Below are positions 1 to 9,262 of a stretch of 64,000 nucleotides of DNA, in pieces. The DNA comes from Alishewanella aestuarii B11. GTDB lineage: Bacteria > Pseudomonadota > Gammaproteobacteria > Enterobacterales > Alteromonadaceae. Where the stretch lies: contig NZ_ALAB01000027.1 in the NCBI RefSeq assembly GCF_000280055.1, positions 1 to 64,000 of the forward strand. Direction: 5' to 3'. The notes beneath the pieces were generated by a model. That model worked only from the letters and a program-made list of their open reading frames with translations. It ran no database searches and was not told the DNA's origin. Position 1 is the first letter of the stretch, and every line of letters starts with the position of its first letter. The translations under genes were made by a program, and so were the position numbers.

Positions 1-2
1 CA

Positions 3-930
3 CAGTTATTTAGAGCATCAATGAACAATAATGCGTTATCTCCTACCATGGATAGACAGGGATTCCTAGAGAATGCAGGATTTCAACAACTTTACGAGAC
101 AGTAAGATTTTCAGTAGAGTTAATAGCCAAATTTGATAGACAGCTTAGATTAGAAGCAGAAAAAGAAAAAAGAAAGAAGCAATATCAACAAGCTTGGGAC
201 GACATTGACCGAACCATTGAGGTTATTGAAAGTGTGCCATCACTTTCATCTTTTGATAAAGCTCGACTGACAAGCGAATACCAAAGACTGCGAAGTGATT
301 ATGTCAGACTGAACGATCATGACCGCGAATCTAGAGAGAATTTAGTCACAATGGGGCTTCTAGGTGTAGTCGCAGGTTTTATGACTCACGAATATCAAAG
401 CACTCTCCATGAACTAGAATTAGCACAAAAAAGATTACTGTTTCTAAGCAAACAGCATCCAGAATTAAAAGAGCATGCCGACAAAATTGCAAGTTCAATC
501 GAGAGTTTCAATGGTTATATTGATTATACACAAGCATTTATAAGTAGCACTCACTCAAACAACAATGTGGCTTATAAGGTTCAAGCTCAAGTTCGTTCAA
601 TAAAAAACACATTCTCCAAATTTAGAAAAGAGAGAAATATTGAAGTAGACATATCAGAGATTGATGCAGAACTTATAGGGCCTAACATGCCTGTAGCTAT
701 GTATAAGGGAATAATTCACAACCTCTATTCTAATGCGATAAAAGCCCTAGCTGATCATAAAACTGATAGGAAACTTATTAAAATTTCTGCATATAATTCA
801 GGAAACAAACACGTTATCACAGTATCAGATAATGGTCCTGGTATTCCAGCAGGAATGAGAACTCTCATCTGGGATCCTTTATTTACTACAACGTCGAATC
901 AAAATAATCCTTTAGGGTCAGGTATGGGGC
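3..930 (+). pseudogene. Cytoplasmic histidine kinase, 5' fragment (broken by ISAs1)
   Basis: This is the N-terminal and central part of a soluble sensor kinase. The frame is open to the left edge, so the true start may lie upstream; the first ATG in the window is at 21. A charged, probably coiled-coil stretch (about residues 40-110) is followed by an H-box-like segment with a histidine in GFMTHEYQS (about residue 124), then an N-box region (NLYSNAIKAL) and a G1 box (DNGPGIP). No membrane segment is visible. The frame is cut at 930 by an insertion sequence within the G2 box. Joining 930 to 2185, dropping one copy of the 10-bp duplication, restores GSGMGLGLSLVKK and gives at least 346 residues. 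The gene heads a three-gene cargo operon. The receptor input is unknown. Confidence 0.8.
921..930. repeat. Target-site duplication, ISAs1 copy 1 (left)
   Basis: The 10-bp direct repeat GGTATGGGGC occurs at 921-930 and again at 2175-2184, directly flanking the element. Removing one copy and the element restores the kinase reading frame. Confidence 0.95.
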
Positions 931-2174
931 CAGGGCAAGATCACGAACATTTAACGCGCACTTTAACATAACTGATTGACCGCGATCTTCCGTTGTGATC
1001 AGATACTGGCTTTTACGCGGAGCCAGTTTATGAACATCGATATTTTTGCAGAGCACTTTTCAGAATTAGAAGACCCAAGGCAAGCATCTAAGGTCGTTTA
1101 CCCCTTGTTTGACGTGGTATTTTTAACGCTGTGTGCCGTTATCGCAGGCTGTGAGGGCTGGGAAGATATTGAAGATTTCGGTGAAAACCGCTTTGACTGG
1201 TTGCAAGAACATGGTTTTTTCAAACTGGGCTTGCCGGTACACGACACTATCGCACGGGTGATGTCATTGCTGGACAGCGAAGCTTTACAGCGTTGCTTTG
1301 CCAGTTGGATGCAGGCTTGTACAGAGCTTACTGATGGTCAGGTGGTAGCGATTGACGGCAAAACGTTGCGCAGCTCTTACAACCGCGAAGACCGCTGCTC
1401 TTCTATTCATATGGTTAGCGCTTTTGCCAGTGCCAATGGCGTGGTAATGGGCCAGGTTAAAACGGACGAGAAGAGCAACGAAATTACGGCGATACCTCAG
1501 CTACTTAACTTGCTGGAGCTTAAAGGATGCTTGGTCAGTTTGGATGCCATGGGATGCCAGAAAGAGATAGCGCAGCAGATAGTAGATAAAGAAGCCGACT
1601 ACCTGTTGACGGTTAAAGGCAACCAAGGACAGCTGCATGATGCCGTAAAACAAGCCTTTGCGGGTAAAGCGCACAAAGATACTGCCGCGCAGTCACTAGA
1701 AAAGAACCGTGGGCGCTTGGAGTACCGTGAATTCCAGGTATGTGATGCCAGTGAATTACCGGAAAAACTCAAAGCTGCGTGGCCAGGGCTGACAACCCTT
1801 GGCATGGCAACGACTTACCGGGTGGAAAAGCACAAGCGAGCCGTATTAGAACAGCGTTATTTTATCAGCTCAGCCGTTCTTAGTGCCGAGCGGCTAGCCA
1901 GCGCAGTTCGCGAGCATTGGAGTATCGAAAACCAGTTACACTGGGTGCTGGATGTAAGCTTAGGTGAGGATGCTTGCCAGATATATCGTGGTAATGCAGC
2001 GACTAATCTTGCCACGATGCGACACTTTGGTTTGAATATGTTACGCGCTGAGAAGCGAAAAATGAGTATCAGAAGAAAGCAGCGTCAGGCATTGATGAAT
2101 GAGGCTTATTTGGATGCGGTGCTTGAAGCTGGAATGAGTATGGTTATTAAATGACCACTCGTAATCTCACCCTG
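931..2174 (+). mobile_element. ISAs1-family insertion sequence, copy 1 (1244 bp)
   Basis: The element begins CAGGGCAAGATCACG and ends with the complement of CAGGGTGAGATTACG, giving imperfect terminal inverted repeats of about 15 bp. It is flanked by the perfect 10-bp duplication GGTATGGGGC. It carries one transposase gene. An apparently identical copy lies inverted at 2899-4142; both encode the same protein, which points to recent transposition. The insertion splits the histidine kinase gene in its ATP-binding G2 box. Confidence 0.95.
1030..2154 (+). CDS. ISAs1-family transposase (copy 1)
   Basis: This is a 374-residue DDE transposase of the ISAs1 family. Recognisable segments are the N-terminal DPRQASKVVYPLFDVVFLTLCAV, the central VVAIDGKTLRSSY and VSLDAMGCQ blocks, and the C-terminal REHWSIENQLHWVLDVSLGED block. 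The length is normal for the family. The frame is open upstream to a TTG at 976, but ATG 1030 matches the family N-terminus. It is complete and probably active, because copy 2 encodes an identical protein and both copies still have exact target duplications. Confidence 0.95.
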   Translation: MNIDIFAEHFSELEDPRQASKVVYPLFDVVFLTLCAVIAGCEGWEDIEDFGENRFDWLQEHGFFKLGLPVHDTIARVMSLLDSEALQRCFASWMQACTELTDGQVVAIDGKTLRSSYNREDRCSSIHMVSAFASANGVVMGQVKTDEKSNEITAIPQLLNLLELKGCLVSLDAMGCQKEIAQQIVDKEADYLLTVKGNQGQLHDAVKQAFAGKAHKDTAAQSLEKNRGRLEYREFQVCDASELPEKLKAAWPGLTTLGMATTYRVEKHKRAVLEQRYFISSAVLSAERLASAVREHWSIENQLHWVLDVSLGEDACQIYRGNAATNLATMRHFGLNMLRAEKRKMSIRRKQRQALMNEAYLDAVLEAGMSMVIK

Positions 2175-2184
2175 GGTATGGGGC

Positions 2185-2315
2185 TTGGTTTGTCATTAGT
2201 AAAAAAGCTTGTGATGCTCAAAAAAGGCGAAGTTGAACTAATTGAACCACCTCTAGGCTTTTCTACTTGCTTTCAAGTAGAGTTGCCAATGCGTAAAGAA
2301 GAGAGTTTAACATGA
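2185..2315 (+). pseudogene. Histidine kinase, 3' fragment
   Basis: This is the last 43 or so codons of the kinase begun at the left edge: the end of the ATP-binding G2 box (LGLSLVKKLV) and the final strand (FSTCFQVELPM), then a TGA stop at 2313-2315. The stop overlaps the ATG of the next gene by four bases (ATGA), so kinase and receiver protein were translationally coupled before the insertion. The fragment has no start of its own. Confidence 0.8.
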
Positions 2316-2898
2316 AAGATACAATATTAATTATTGATGATACGCCTGACAAGAGAGACATGTTACTCTCTGTTCTGCAAAAAGAATTCTCAGGAGATGA
2401 AGTACAAATCATTACAGTAACGAAAGAGAATGTATCTGAGTTTCTTCCGCAAAGAGACAGAGAAGAAAACAAAGCTATACGTTCTGGTGCTCCTGAAGAC
2501 AGGTTATGTTTTTATTTCCAGTCAAACCCTCATATAAAACTAGTTATAGTAGATCATGATTTATCTTTATTAGATTCGCAGTTATCCGAATCAGTAGTCG
2601 CATCAGCGTGTCAAAATGCTGGAATACCTCATTGCAGATACTCTAGAACTACAGGTTATCAGACAGCTAGACAAAAACTGTTGGAGTTAGTCGAAAAGAG
2701 TCATGTCTACTCAATAAAAATAGATATTAATGATATAGAACATAGTGAGTTTGGCGAATCACCAGTATGTCTCTCTACTATTAGAAATATCTTTGAAGGC
2801 TTTAATCAGCTGAAAGAACTCATACAAGAAATGCATAAAGATTTGTTGGAAAAAGGCCCTGCAGCTATTTTAGCTACTATTCTTGGTTATCCTGGATT
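2312..2898 (+). pseudogene. Receiver-domain protein, 5' fragment (broken by ISAs1)
   Basis: The N-terminus looks like a response-regulator receiver domain: ILIIDDTPDKRDML carries the acidic pair and VIVDHDLSLLD (about residue 80) the likely phospho-acceptor aspartate. About 30 residues separate these two motifs beyond the usual spacing, so it is an atypical receiver. The ATG overlaps the kinase stop. The second ISAs1 copy interrupts the frame at 2898. Joining to 4153 restores one frame of about 385 residues. It is most likely the partner of the upstream kinase, with an unknown C-terminal output domain. Confidence 0.75.
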
Positions 2899-4142
2899 CA
2901 GGGTGAGATTACGAGTGGTCATTTAATAACCATACTCATTCCAGCTTCAAGCACCGCATCCAAATAAGCCTCATTCATCAATGCCTGACGCTGCTTTCTT
3001 CTGATACTCATTTTTCGCTTCTCAGCGCGTAACATATTCAAACCAAAGTGTCGCATCGTGGCAAGATTAGTCGCTGCATTACCACGATATATCTGGCAAG
3101 CATCCTCACCTAAGCTTACATCCAGCACCCAGTGTAACTGGTTTTCGATACTCCAATGCTCGCGAACTGCGCTGGCTAGCCGCTCGGCACTAAGAACGGC
3201 TGAGCTGATAAAATAACGCTGTTCTAATACGGCTCGCTTGTGCTTTTCCACCCGGTAAGTCGTTGCCATGCCAAGGGTTGTCAGCCCTGGCCACGCAGCT
3301 TTGAGTTTTTCCGGTAATTCACTGGCATCACATACCTGGAATTCACGGTACTCCAAGCGCCCACGGTTCTTTTCTAGTGACTGCGCGGCAGTATCTTTGT
3401 GCGCTTTACCCGCAAAGGCTTGTTTTACGGCATCATGCAGCTGTCCTTGGTTGCCTTTAACCGTCAACAGGTAGTCGGCTTCTTTATCTACTATCTGCTG
3501 CGCTATCTCTTTCTGGCATCCCATGGCATCCAAACTGACCAAGCATCCTTTAAGCTCCAGCAAGTTAAGTAGCTGAGGTATCGCCGTAATTTCGTTGCTC
3601 TTCTCGTCCGTTTTAACCTGGCCCATTACCACGCCATTGGCACTGGCAAAAGCGCTAACCATATGAATAGAAGAGCAGCGGTCTTCGCGGTTGTAAGAGC
3701 TGCGCAACGTTTTGCCGTCAATCGCTACCACCTGACCATCAGTAAGCTCTGTACAAGCCTGCATCCAACTGGCAAAGCAACGCTGTAAAGCTTCGCTGTC
3801 CAGCAATGACATCACCCGTGCGATAGTGTCGTGTACCGGCAAGCCCAGTTTGAAAAAACCATGTTCTTGCAACCAGTCAAAGCGGTTTTCACCGAAATCT
3901 TCAATATCTTCCCAGCCCTCACAGCCTGCGATAACGGCACACAGCGTTAAAAATACCACGTCAAACAAGGGGTAAACGACCTTAGATGCTTGCCTTGGGT
4001 CTTCTAATTCTGAAAAGTGCTCTGCAAAAATATCGATGTTCATAAACTGGCTCCGCGTAAAAGCCAGTATCTGATCACAACGGAAGATCGCGGTCAATCA
4101 GTTATGTTAAAGTGCGCGTTAAATGTTCGTGATCTTGCCCTG
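2899..4142 (-). mobile_element. ISAs1-family insertion sequence, copy 2 (1244 bp, inverted)
   Basis: It has the same length, the same ends and the same encoded protein as the copy at 931-2174, in the opposite orientation. It is flanked by the perfect 10-bp duplication ATCCTGGATT (2889-2898 and 4143-4152). That duplication differs from the one around copy 1, so the two copies inserted independently. It splits the receiver-domain gene. The two inverted copies bracket a 724-bp segment. Confidence 0.95.
2919..4043 (-). CDS. ISAs1-family transposase (copy 2)
   Basis: This 374-residue protein is identical to the transposase of copy 1, with the same ATG start (4043 on the minus strand) and the same VVAIDGKTLRSSY and HWVLDVS blocks. 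There are no internal stops or frameshifts, so it is probably functional. Long identical inverted copies 1.9 kb apart could also support inversion of the DNA between them. Confidence 0.95.
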   Translation of the reverse strand: MNIDIFAEHFSELEDPRQASKVVYPLFDVVFLTLCAVIAGCEGWEDIEDFGENRFDWLQEHGFFKLGLPVHDTIARVMSLLDSEALQRCFASWMQACTELTDGQVVAIDGKTLRSSYNREDRCSSIHMVSAFASANGVVMGQVKTDEKSNEITAIPQLLNLLELKGCLVSLDAMGCQKEIAQQIVDKEADYLLTVKGNQGQLHDAVKQAFAGKAHKDTAAQSLEKNRGRLEYREFQVCDASELPEKLKAAWPGLTTLGMATTYRVEKHKRAVLEQRYFISSAVLSAERLASAVREHWSIENQLHWVLDVSLGEDACQIYRGNAATNLATMRHFGLNMLRAEKRKMSIRRKQRQALMNEAYLDAVLEAGMSMVIK

Positions 4143-4152
4143 ATCCTGGATT

Positions 4153-4723
4153 AGAGCCAATGTTTCAGCAATATGCAACTTCTTATTCAGTTATGGCGGA
4201 AGTCCTCAAGATAAGAGAATTGACTGACAAGGAAGATCCTATTGAGTTTGAAAGAATCATTAGGAGTAGATTGTCTTATATAATTGGCTTTTGGTTATAC
4301 AATGTAATACTAAAATATCCTGGAATCATGCTCAATGAAACAGCTGCAGCTTCATATGTGAATATTGAAAATGATTGTTTCAAAGAAGTTGAAGATTTAT
4401 TCATAGCGGCTAAGTATTCAGGTCCCTTCTCAAATACTAATAATCATTCATATTGGTGGAGATATAAACTAGATGACATTCTGATAGATAATGACTGTGA
4501 GGATGGTATTGAATACGCCAGACAACAGGGCAAGGAAGGTATTAAGCCGAGTATTTGCTGCGTGTCTAGAGAGTCTCCAGCAGGATTTTACTGTCTGTTT
4601 AGGAAGTCTCCAATTTCTTTAGAGCATTCCGTCGGTGGTTTGAGTTGGATGCCGAATGGAGCGGATCTGAGCAGAGTGAGTATTGATTTGTACGATGAAG
4701 TCGCTCCATTCTTAGGCTTCTAA
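4153..4723 (+). pseudogene. Receiver-domain protein, 3' fragment (possible output domain)
   Basis: This is the C-terminal part of the gene begun at 2312. It is in frame with it once the insertion and one 10-bp duplication are removed (the TTA codon at 4151-4153 bridges the join). An internal ATG at 4160 could start a separate 187-residue protein, but no ribosome-binding site is evident before it. The sequence is mostly helical-looking, with IGFWLYNVILKYP and a later SYWWRYKLDD segment. I do not recognise a family. It probably carries the output function of the two-component pair. Confidence 0.65.
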
Positions 4724-4740
4724 TTAAGTAGGATACTTAA

Positions 4741-5466
4741 ATGTCGTCGGTCAGAGTTTTCGAAGCAAATTTTAATCACTTTAAGAATTCGCTTAGTTCT
4801 ACAATTGCAAAATTAGATAGTAAAGCTGTCGTTAGAATGCCTACAAAATGGATTATTGATGAACAGCTTAGTGATGATTCAAACAAATTAATTCGCCCAT
4901 CGGAACCATTTTCTTTGACTTCAATATCTCAAAAGGGAAATGCCGGCAGCAAAAGAATTTGCGCTTACCTTGATGGATATATTAGAATATCTGGTAAAGA
5001 TGAAAGAAAAATTAAAATAGATCGTTACTGCACTGAAGTGCTGTATTGCTATCCAGTAAGTTCTGTTGATTATAAGAACTTAAAAGTTTCTAGTGGATTT
5101 CATTTTGATTTTGATGTTGATGTACAACCTGCACATCCTATATTTCACATGCAACATGACAACACTGTACTAAATGAGAAGGTGATAGAAAGAGTAACAT
5201 CTTTGACTCCACAACTCGGAGAGAATAGGTTGTTTCGAGTTCCTACTTCACAAATGGATATTTTGTCAGCATTAGTTATGATCGTAGCAGACCATTTTGT
5301 AGACAAGTCTTCAAAAAAAGAATGTGATACATTTCACAAAATGCTCGATTTAATTGAGAAATACATGGTCATTGCGGATTTTTCTTTATGTAATCAGAAT
5401 CTGAGAAAAACCATGAACTCGGACAACACCCTATACTCTATTAACTGGTACTCATGCCCTCAATAA
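4741..5466 (+). CDS. Hypothetical protein, third gene of cargo operon
   Basis: This intact 241-residue soluble protein of unknown function starts 17 bp after the receiver gene, so it belongs to the same operon. The sequence begins MSSVRVFEANFNHFKNSLSS and contains a central acidic run (FHFDFDVDVQPAHPIFHMQHD) with several histidines; it has no membrane segment or signal peptide. Its AT-rich composition matches the kinase and receiver genes and differs from the chromosomal backbone, consistent with transfer as cargo. It ends 7 bp inside the convergent tniQ gene. It could be the effector or a partner of the two-component pair; no function can be assigned from sequence alone. Confidence 0.75.
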   Translation: MSSVRVFEANFNHFKNSLSSTIAKLDSKAVVRMPTKWIIDEQLSDDSNKLIRPSEPFSLTSISQKGNAGSKRICAYLDGYIRISGKDERKIKIDRYCTEVLYCYPVSSVDYKNLKVSSGFHFDFDVDVQPAHPIFHMQHDNTVLNEKVIERVTSLTPQLGENRLFRVPTSQMDILSALVMIVADHFVDKSSKKECDTFHKMLDLIEKYMVIADFSLCNQNLRKTMNSDNTLYSINWYSCPQ

Positions 5467-6488
5467 TGAGAAACATTTCGTCGTTTTATATTTACAGGGA
5501 TTGAAAGTATATTAGCTAGAGCTTTAATTTCATAAATCGTCAAATCTCTATAAATCTGATTGAAAGGTAACTTTCGTTTCATTATTACGGTGCGAAGCTT
5601 GCGCTCTGCATTAACATCACTGATCCAAGCTGAGAGTCCAAGCACATAATGACGCTCAGAAATATCCCGTTGCTCAAAAGCTTTCCGACTCTTAGTAAGT
5701 TCTAGCACCGGTTGTTTCACTACACTGCAGATATGGCTCTGCAAATCAGGCGCAAGGTTTACACTGACTATTAACCGGCACATCTGATGCCATAGAATGA
5801 GCCGTGCTTTGTTAAACGGGCCGCTATCTCTAAACTGACGGTCTACGATTTTCAGCAGAGCTTCCCATTGGGTGAATGGCCGTTTGTGCCATTTATCGAC
5901 CGGCACTTTTGGTGCATCGCTAAGCAGTGAATTGCAATTCCAGCAGTGGTTCATATTGCCGGCATCAAGCAGGTTAGCTTTGCCCAATTCAACCCGATGA
6001 AACGCAACCGGCTGCTGACACTGGTGGCAACGGTCATGCAGCATAATTTGATGTTTCGGGCAAAACGTATAAAATGCCAATCGCCACCCTAAGCGAAAGT
6101 ATGGGATAGCATCCTCCGCCAGACACTGCGGGCAATACTGAATACCAAAGTTACGGTAAGTTCTGTGATACATGTTTAATGGTAACCACCAGCGTAGCTG
6201 ACCGCTGGGGTTCTTGGTTTGAAACAACCGCCCCTCAAACAGCAATGCCGTCATCTTTTTAACCTGCTCGAGCGGCGTACCAGTGCGTTCACTCATCGTT
6301 TGCAGTAACCAGTCTGGGGCAAACCGATCAACATCACGATTCCATAACTGCCTTTGATGGCCAAAGTTACGCACGGCAAAGGTTTGGGCTTTCATACCGT
6401 TGGCATGAGCACAACGAATAAACCAGGAAGATAATGCCTCACCAGGCAAAGGTCGGGGATGAGCTGGCCACAAAGTCCCCGATAACAT
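5460..6488 (-). CDS. tniQ: TniQ/TnsD-family target-selection protein
   Basis: This 342-residue protein would direct the Tn7-like transposase to its target. The N-terminus (WPAHPRPLPGEALSSWFIRCAHANG) is the typical TniQ start. Zinc-binding pairs follow: YCPQC with FCPKH and CHQC in the first half, then HCWNC. It is shorter than Tn7 TnsD (about 500 residues), so it lacks most of the C-terminal DNA-reading region of TnsD-type proteins. It begins 3 bp after tnsC and ends overlapping a convergent cargo gene by 7 bp. The target site it reads is not known. Confidence 0.88.
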   Translation of the reverse strand: MLSGTLWPAHPRPLPGEALSSWFIRCAHANGMKAQTFAVRNFGHQRQLWNRDVDRFAPDWLLQTMSERTGTPLEQVKKMTALLFEGRLFQTKNPSGQLRWWLPLNMYHRTYRNFGIQYCPQCLAEDAIPYFRLGWRLAFYTFCPKHQIMLHDRCHQCQQPVAFHRVELGKANLLDAGNMNHCWNCNSLLSDAPKVPVDKWHKRPFTQWEALLKIVDRQFRDSGPFNKARLILWHQMCRLIVSVNLAPDLQSHICSVVKQPVLELTKSRKAFEQRDISERHYVLGLSAWISDVNAERKLRTVIMKRKLPFNQIYRDLTIYEIKALANILSIPVNIKRRNVSHY

Positions 6489-6491
6489 GAT

Positions 6492-7388
6492 TTAGACGGT
6501 TAAAAACTGACGCCGGCGCTCTGAAGGCGGCGTCCAGTCGATTTGATTTAGGGTATCCAGCGTAATACATTCATTACCGCTTAAAATCGCCAGCTCAGCA
6601 GCAGTGTTTAATACGCTGGTTAACTCGCCAATATTGCCCTCGCTCATAGCATATAGCCTGGTGAAAATGGCTTCGTTATGTAACTTTGACGGCAGCTTAA
6701 GCGGTAGCATGGCCCCAAAACTGGCCAGCAAGCGCTTAAAGTCGTCATTCATTTCCCAGCGTGGCAGGTGTATTGGTTTAAAGCGATTTGCCAGCTGTGG
6801 CTCTGTCTGCAATGCTCTAAGTGCATCTTTGGTACCTACACCGACAATTGATATTTGCAGCTCGTTGCTTAAGTACTTCAGCACATTTAAAAAGGCACGC
6901 TGCCGGTGCAGACTGCCGGCAAGGATTTGGTGTATTTCGTCTATCACAAGTACCTTTAGCTGAGCATACCGTAACAGTTTTAGTACCTGGTACTGCTTCT
7001 TATCAACGCGCTCACTGGGTTTATAAGGCGCAAACAGCAAGTCGAGAATAGCATTATAAAAGCGCCCTTCATCCGGTACCGGTGGTGCCTGCACATACAT
7101 CACTGGTGCAATAACAGCTTCACCCTCTGGATTGTCGACAGTAGGGTTTAGCTGACAGAAACGCTTTACCAAGGTGCTTTTACCGTTATTCGAATCACCA
7201 ATCAGGATGATATTGGGCATCCGATTTACCCTGGGGTGTTGCAGCAAATCATCCAGTTGCTTCAGTACCACCTTGGCATAAGGGTAGCCAATCCAGCGAT
7301 CTGATTTAATTCGAAAAATCCGTTCAGCATCGGTCAGACTGAGCACTTCGCGGGCGCTGGCTGTCAGGTGGCTGGCATTGTCAGTCAT
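6492..7388 (-). CDS. tnsC: TnsC-like AAA+ ATPase, transposition regulator
   Basis: This 298-residue AAA+ ATPase connects target selection (TniQ) to the transposase. A Walker A motif is seen in LIGDSNNGKSTLV (about residues 62-74) and a Walker B motif in VLVIDEIHQIL (about 147-157). A sensor-type segment, IVGVGTKDALRAL, follows. The size matches the short TnsC/TniB type rather than the 555-residue TnsC of Tn7. The start codon overlaps the tnsB stop (ATGA), indicating translational coupling. Confidence 0.9.
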   Translation of the reverse strand: MTDNASHLTASAREVLSLTDAERIFRIKSDRWIGYPYAKVVLKQLDDLLQHPRVNRMPNIILIGDSNNGKSTLVKRFCQLNPTVDNPEGEAVIAPVMYVQAPPVPDEGRFYNAILDLLFAPYKPSERVDKKQYQVLKLLRYAQLKVLVIDEIHQILAGSLHRQRAFLNVLKYLSNELQISIVGVGTKDALRALQTEPQLANRFKPIHLPRWEMNDDFKRLLASFGAMLPLKLPSKLHNEAIFTRLYAMSEGNIGELTSVLNTAAELAILSGNECITLDTLNQIDWTPPSERRRQFLTV

Positions 7389-9262
7389 AGTTCGTCCAAC
7401 TCATCAAACGGCAAAAATTCCGCATCTTCGTCTTGCGGAACTGCCGGCAGCAAAGGTGCCTCAGTCTTTGCAGGCCGGCTTTGCTCTATTACGCTGTGCG
7501 ACAGCTGATGCGTTTTACGCCGCTGATTCATGCGCCGAACCGCCTTACTGGTCTTTACTGCTGCGGTTTCAATTTCACGCATACGATCATAGGCATCAAA
7601 AATGGCCTGCTCATCTATTTCTTTTACACCGGCTTCTTTGGCGCGTTTACGCGCTTCACGCAGCTCCCAAATGCTAATAGGCGGGTGCGACAGATTACGA
7701 TATGGGATGGCATAATAAGTTGCCAGCTCGGGATCGTAGAACCAAATTTGACTTAAGTCGCGCGGGTCGCGTCGGAACATAAACTTGCGCTTACGTTTGG
7801 AGTCATTTGGATCAGGTGCATTAATCCACACCCGCAACACGTCTGAATAATAGTGAATTTTGTCAATTTGTACGCCATAATCCAGCACGGCCCGTAGTTC
7901 AAATGGCATGAGATCCAGGCGAAGTTTAAACTCGTCGGCAATTTTTGCCGGCAAGCCTGAACCTGGTACTTTATCCGAACCCAAAATACCACGCTGCCAA
8001 GCCTGAGCTGGTGACATACCAAGGCTGCTATGTATTTTCTGGTGGTATACATCGACAATGTAAATCGTTAGCCACTGCTCGAACTCGGATAAAGTTAACG
8101 CAGCTTTGCCTTCTGAGTCATATTCGCCCTTTTCTCGCGGATTAGAAAAAGTGGTACCAGGTAGTGTATGAATCTCTTGCGCGAAAGAGCCTAGTGCACG
8201 CTCTACATGAGCACCGAAATTTGGCCGGCCTACCGGACGCCACTCAAGATCAATACCATACTCGTCACAACCGCGTTGCATCATATTGCCACGGAACTCT
8301 TTGGCGTTATCAAGATGCACTTTGGCTGGCAGCCCCCACACTAACCATTGGTTTTGCGTTGGGTACCTGGTCAGCCATTTATCTTTCGTTAGAATTGCAT
8401 GGGTTAAACACAAGCCGGTCGATAACGCGCTCGGCGGATCAAATGAAACATAAAATCCCGTTACGACTCTGGTACAGACATCAAATGCCAAAGTAATCCA
8501 AGGCCTGCCAATAGGTTGCCGATAATGATCATCAACCAAGATGATATCGAGTTTGGTGTGGTCAATTTGTACTACGGCCAGTGGGTAATCGGCACCTGGG
8601 AAACTGCCCTCATGCGGCTTGTAACTTAAGTCAGCAGTTTTACGGCCAAGGCGGCGGGCGGCAACCAATTCTCCCTGCAATTGCTTAATGCGATTTCGAA
8701 CACTGTTGCCATGTGGTACCGGCAGGTTCTGCCTTAAACAATGCTTTCTGACTTCATCGCATACTTTCTGCTGGCTCTTTTTCTGCTTCGTCAGGTATTC
8801 GCTGTCAATCACCTCACGGATAATCTTCTCAACCTCAGGGGTGAGCCTAACCGCACCCTTATCACTGCGGGTTTTAGGTAGTAGAGATGAGCGTAGTCCA
8901 CTTTGCTCATAGGCCCTGAGCCAACCATACACCGTATTGGTATGCACCGAGTGCGCTGCTGCCTGAGTTGCGACATCTCCCCGCGTACGGTCGGGCTTAT
9001 CTAAAAGCGGTTTAATAATGTCATAGCGCTTTTGCGCAACCGCCCAGGCTGCTTCGCCAATTGCTTGCAGATCGGTGTGGGTCTGCTCGTTGCTTTGCTC
9101 AGCAGGTTGCAGCTCATCAACCTTGGTGACCATGACCGCTTGATTAGCATCATCCAGCAGCTCTACGTTTTCTAATGAAGTCACACGCCGAATGCGGTGT
9201 ACCTTGCCCTGGAAAGATACCAACTTGCCTGGCTTTAGCTCTACCAACGCCACTTTAGCCAT
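7385..9262 (-). CDS. tnsB: TnsB-like DDE transposase
   Basis: This 625-residue Mu/Tn7-type transposase binds the element ends and carries out strand transfer. The N-terminal half has helix-turn-helix regions (AAHSVHTNTVYGWLRAYE). The RNase H-fold catalytic core holds D in VVQIDHTKLD, D in VHLDNAKEF and E in HVERALGSF, giving a complete DDE triad. A Mu-type C-terminal beta-barrel follows. ATG 9262 is preferred because a GGAG motif stands 8 bp upstream; it overlaps the tnsA stop by 8 bp. It is intact. Confidence 0.93.
   Translation of the reverse strand: MAKVALVELKPGKLVSFQGKVHRIRRVTSLENVELLDDANQAVMVTKVDELQPAEQSNEQTHTDLQAIGEAAWAVAQKRYDIIKPLLDKPDRTRGDVATQAAAHSVHTNTVYGWLRAYEQSGLRSSLLPKTRSDKGAVRLTPEVEKIIREVIDSEYLTKQKKSQQKVCDEVRKHCLRQNLPVPHGNSVRNRIKQLQGELVAARRLGRKTADLSYKPHEGSFPGADYPLAVVQIDHTKLDIILVDDHYRQPIGRPWITLAFDVCTRVVTGFYVSFDPPSALSTGLCLTHAILTKDKWLTRYPTQNQWLVWGLPAKVHLDNAKEFRGNMMQRGCDEYGIDLEWRPVGRPNFGAHVERALGSFAQEIHTLPGTTFSNPREKGEYDSEGKAALTLSEFEQWLTIYIVDVYHQKIHSSLGMSPAQAWQRGILGSDKVPGSGLPAKIADEFKLRLDLMPFELRAVLDYGVQIDKIHYYSDVLRVWINAPDPNDSKRKRKFMFRRDPRDLSQIWFYDPELATYYAIPYRNLSHPPISIWELREARKRAKEAGVKEIDEQAIFDAYDRMREIETAAVKTSKAVRRMNQRRKTHQLSHSVIEQSRPAKTEAPLLPAVPQDEDAEFLPFDELDEL

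Noticed and set aside
931-4142. Composite transposon made of the two inverted ISAs1 copies
   Set aside because: Each copy has its own different 10-bp duplication, and the operon frames rejoin across each one separately, so they inserted independently.
4160-4723. Independent 187-residue gene starting at ATG 4160
   Set aside because: It is exactly in frame with the receiver gene once the insertion is removed and has no ribosome-binding site, so it is the 3' part of that gene.
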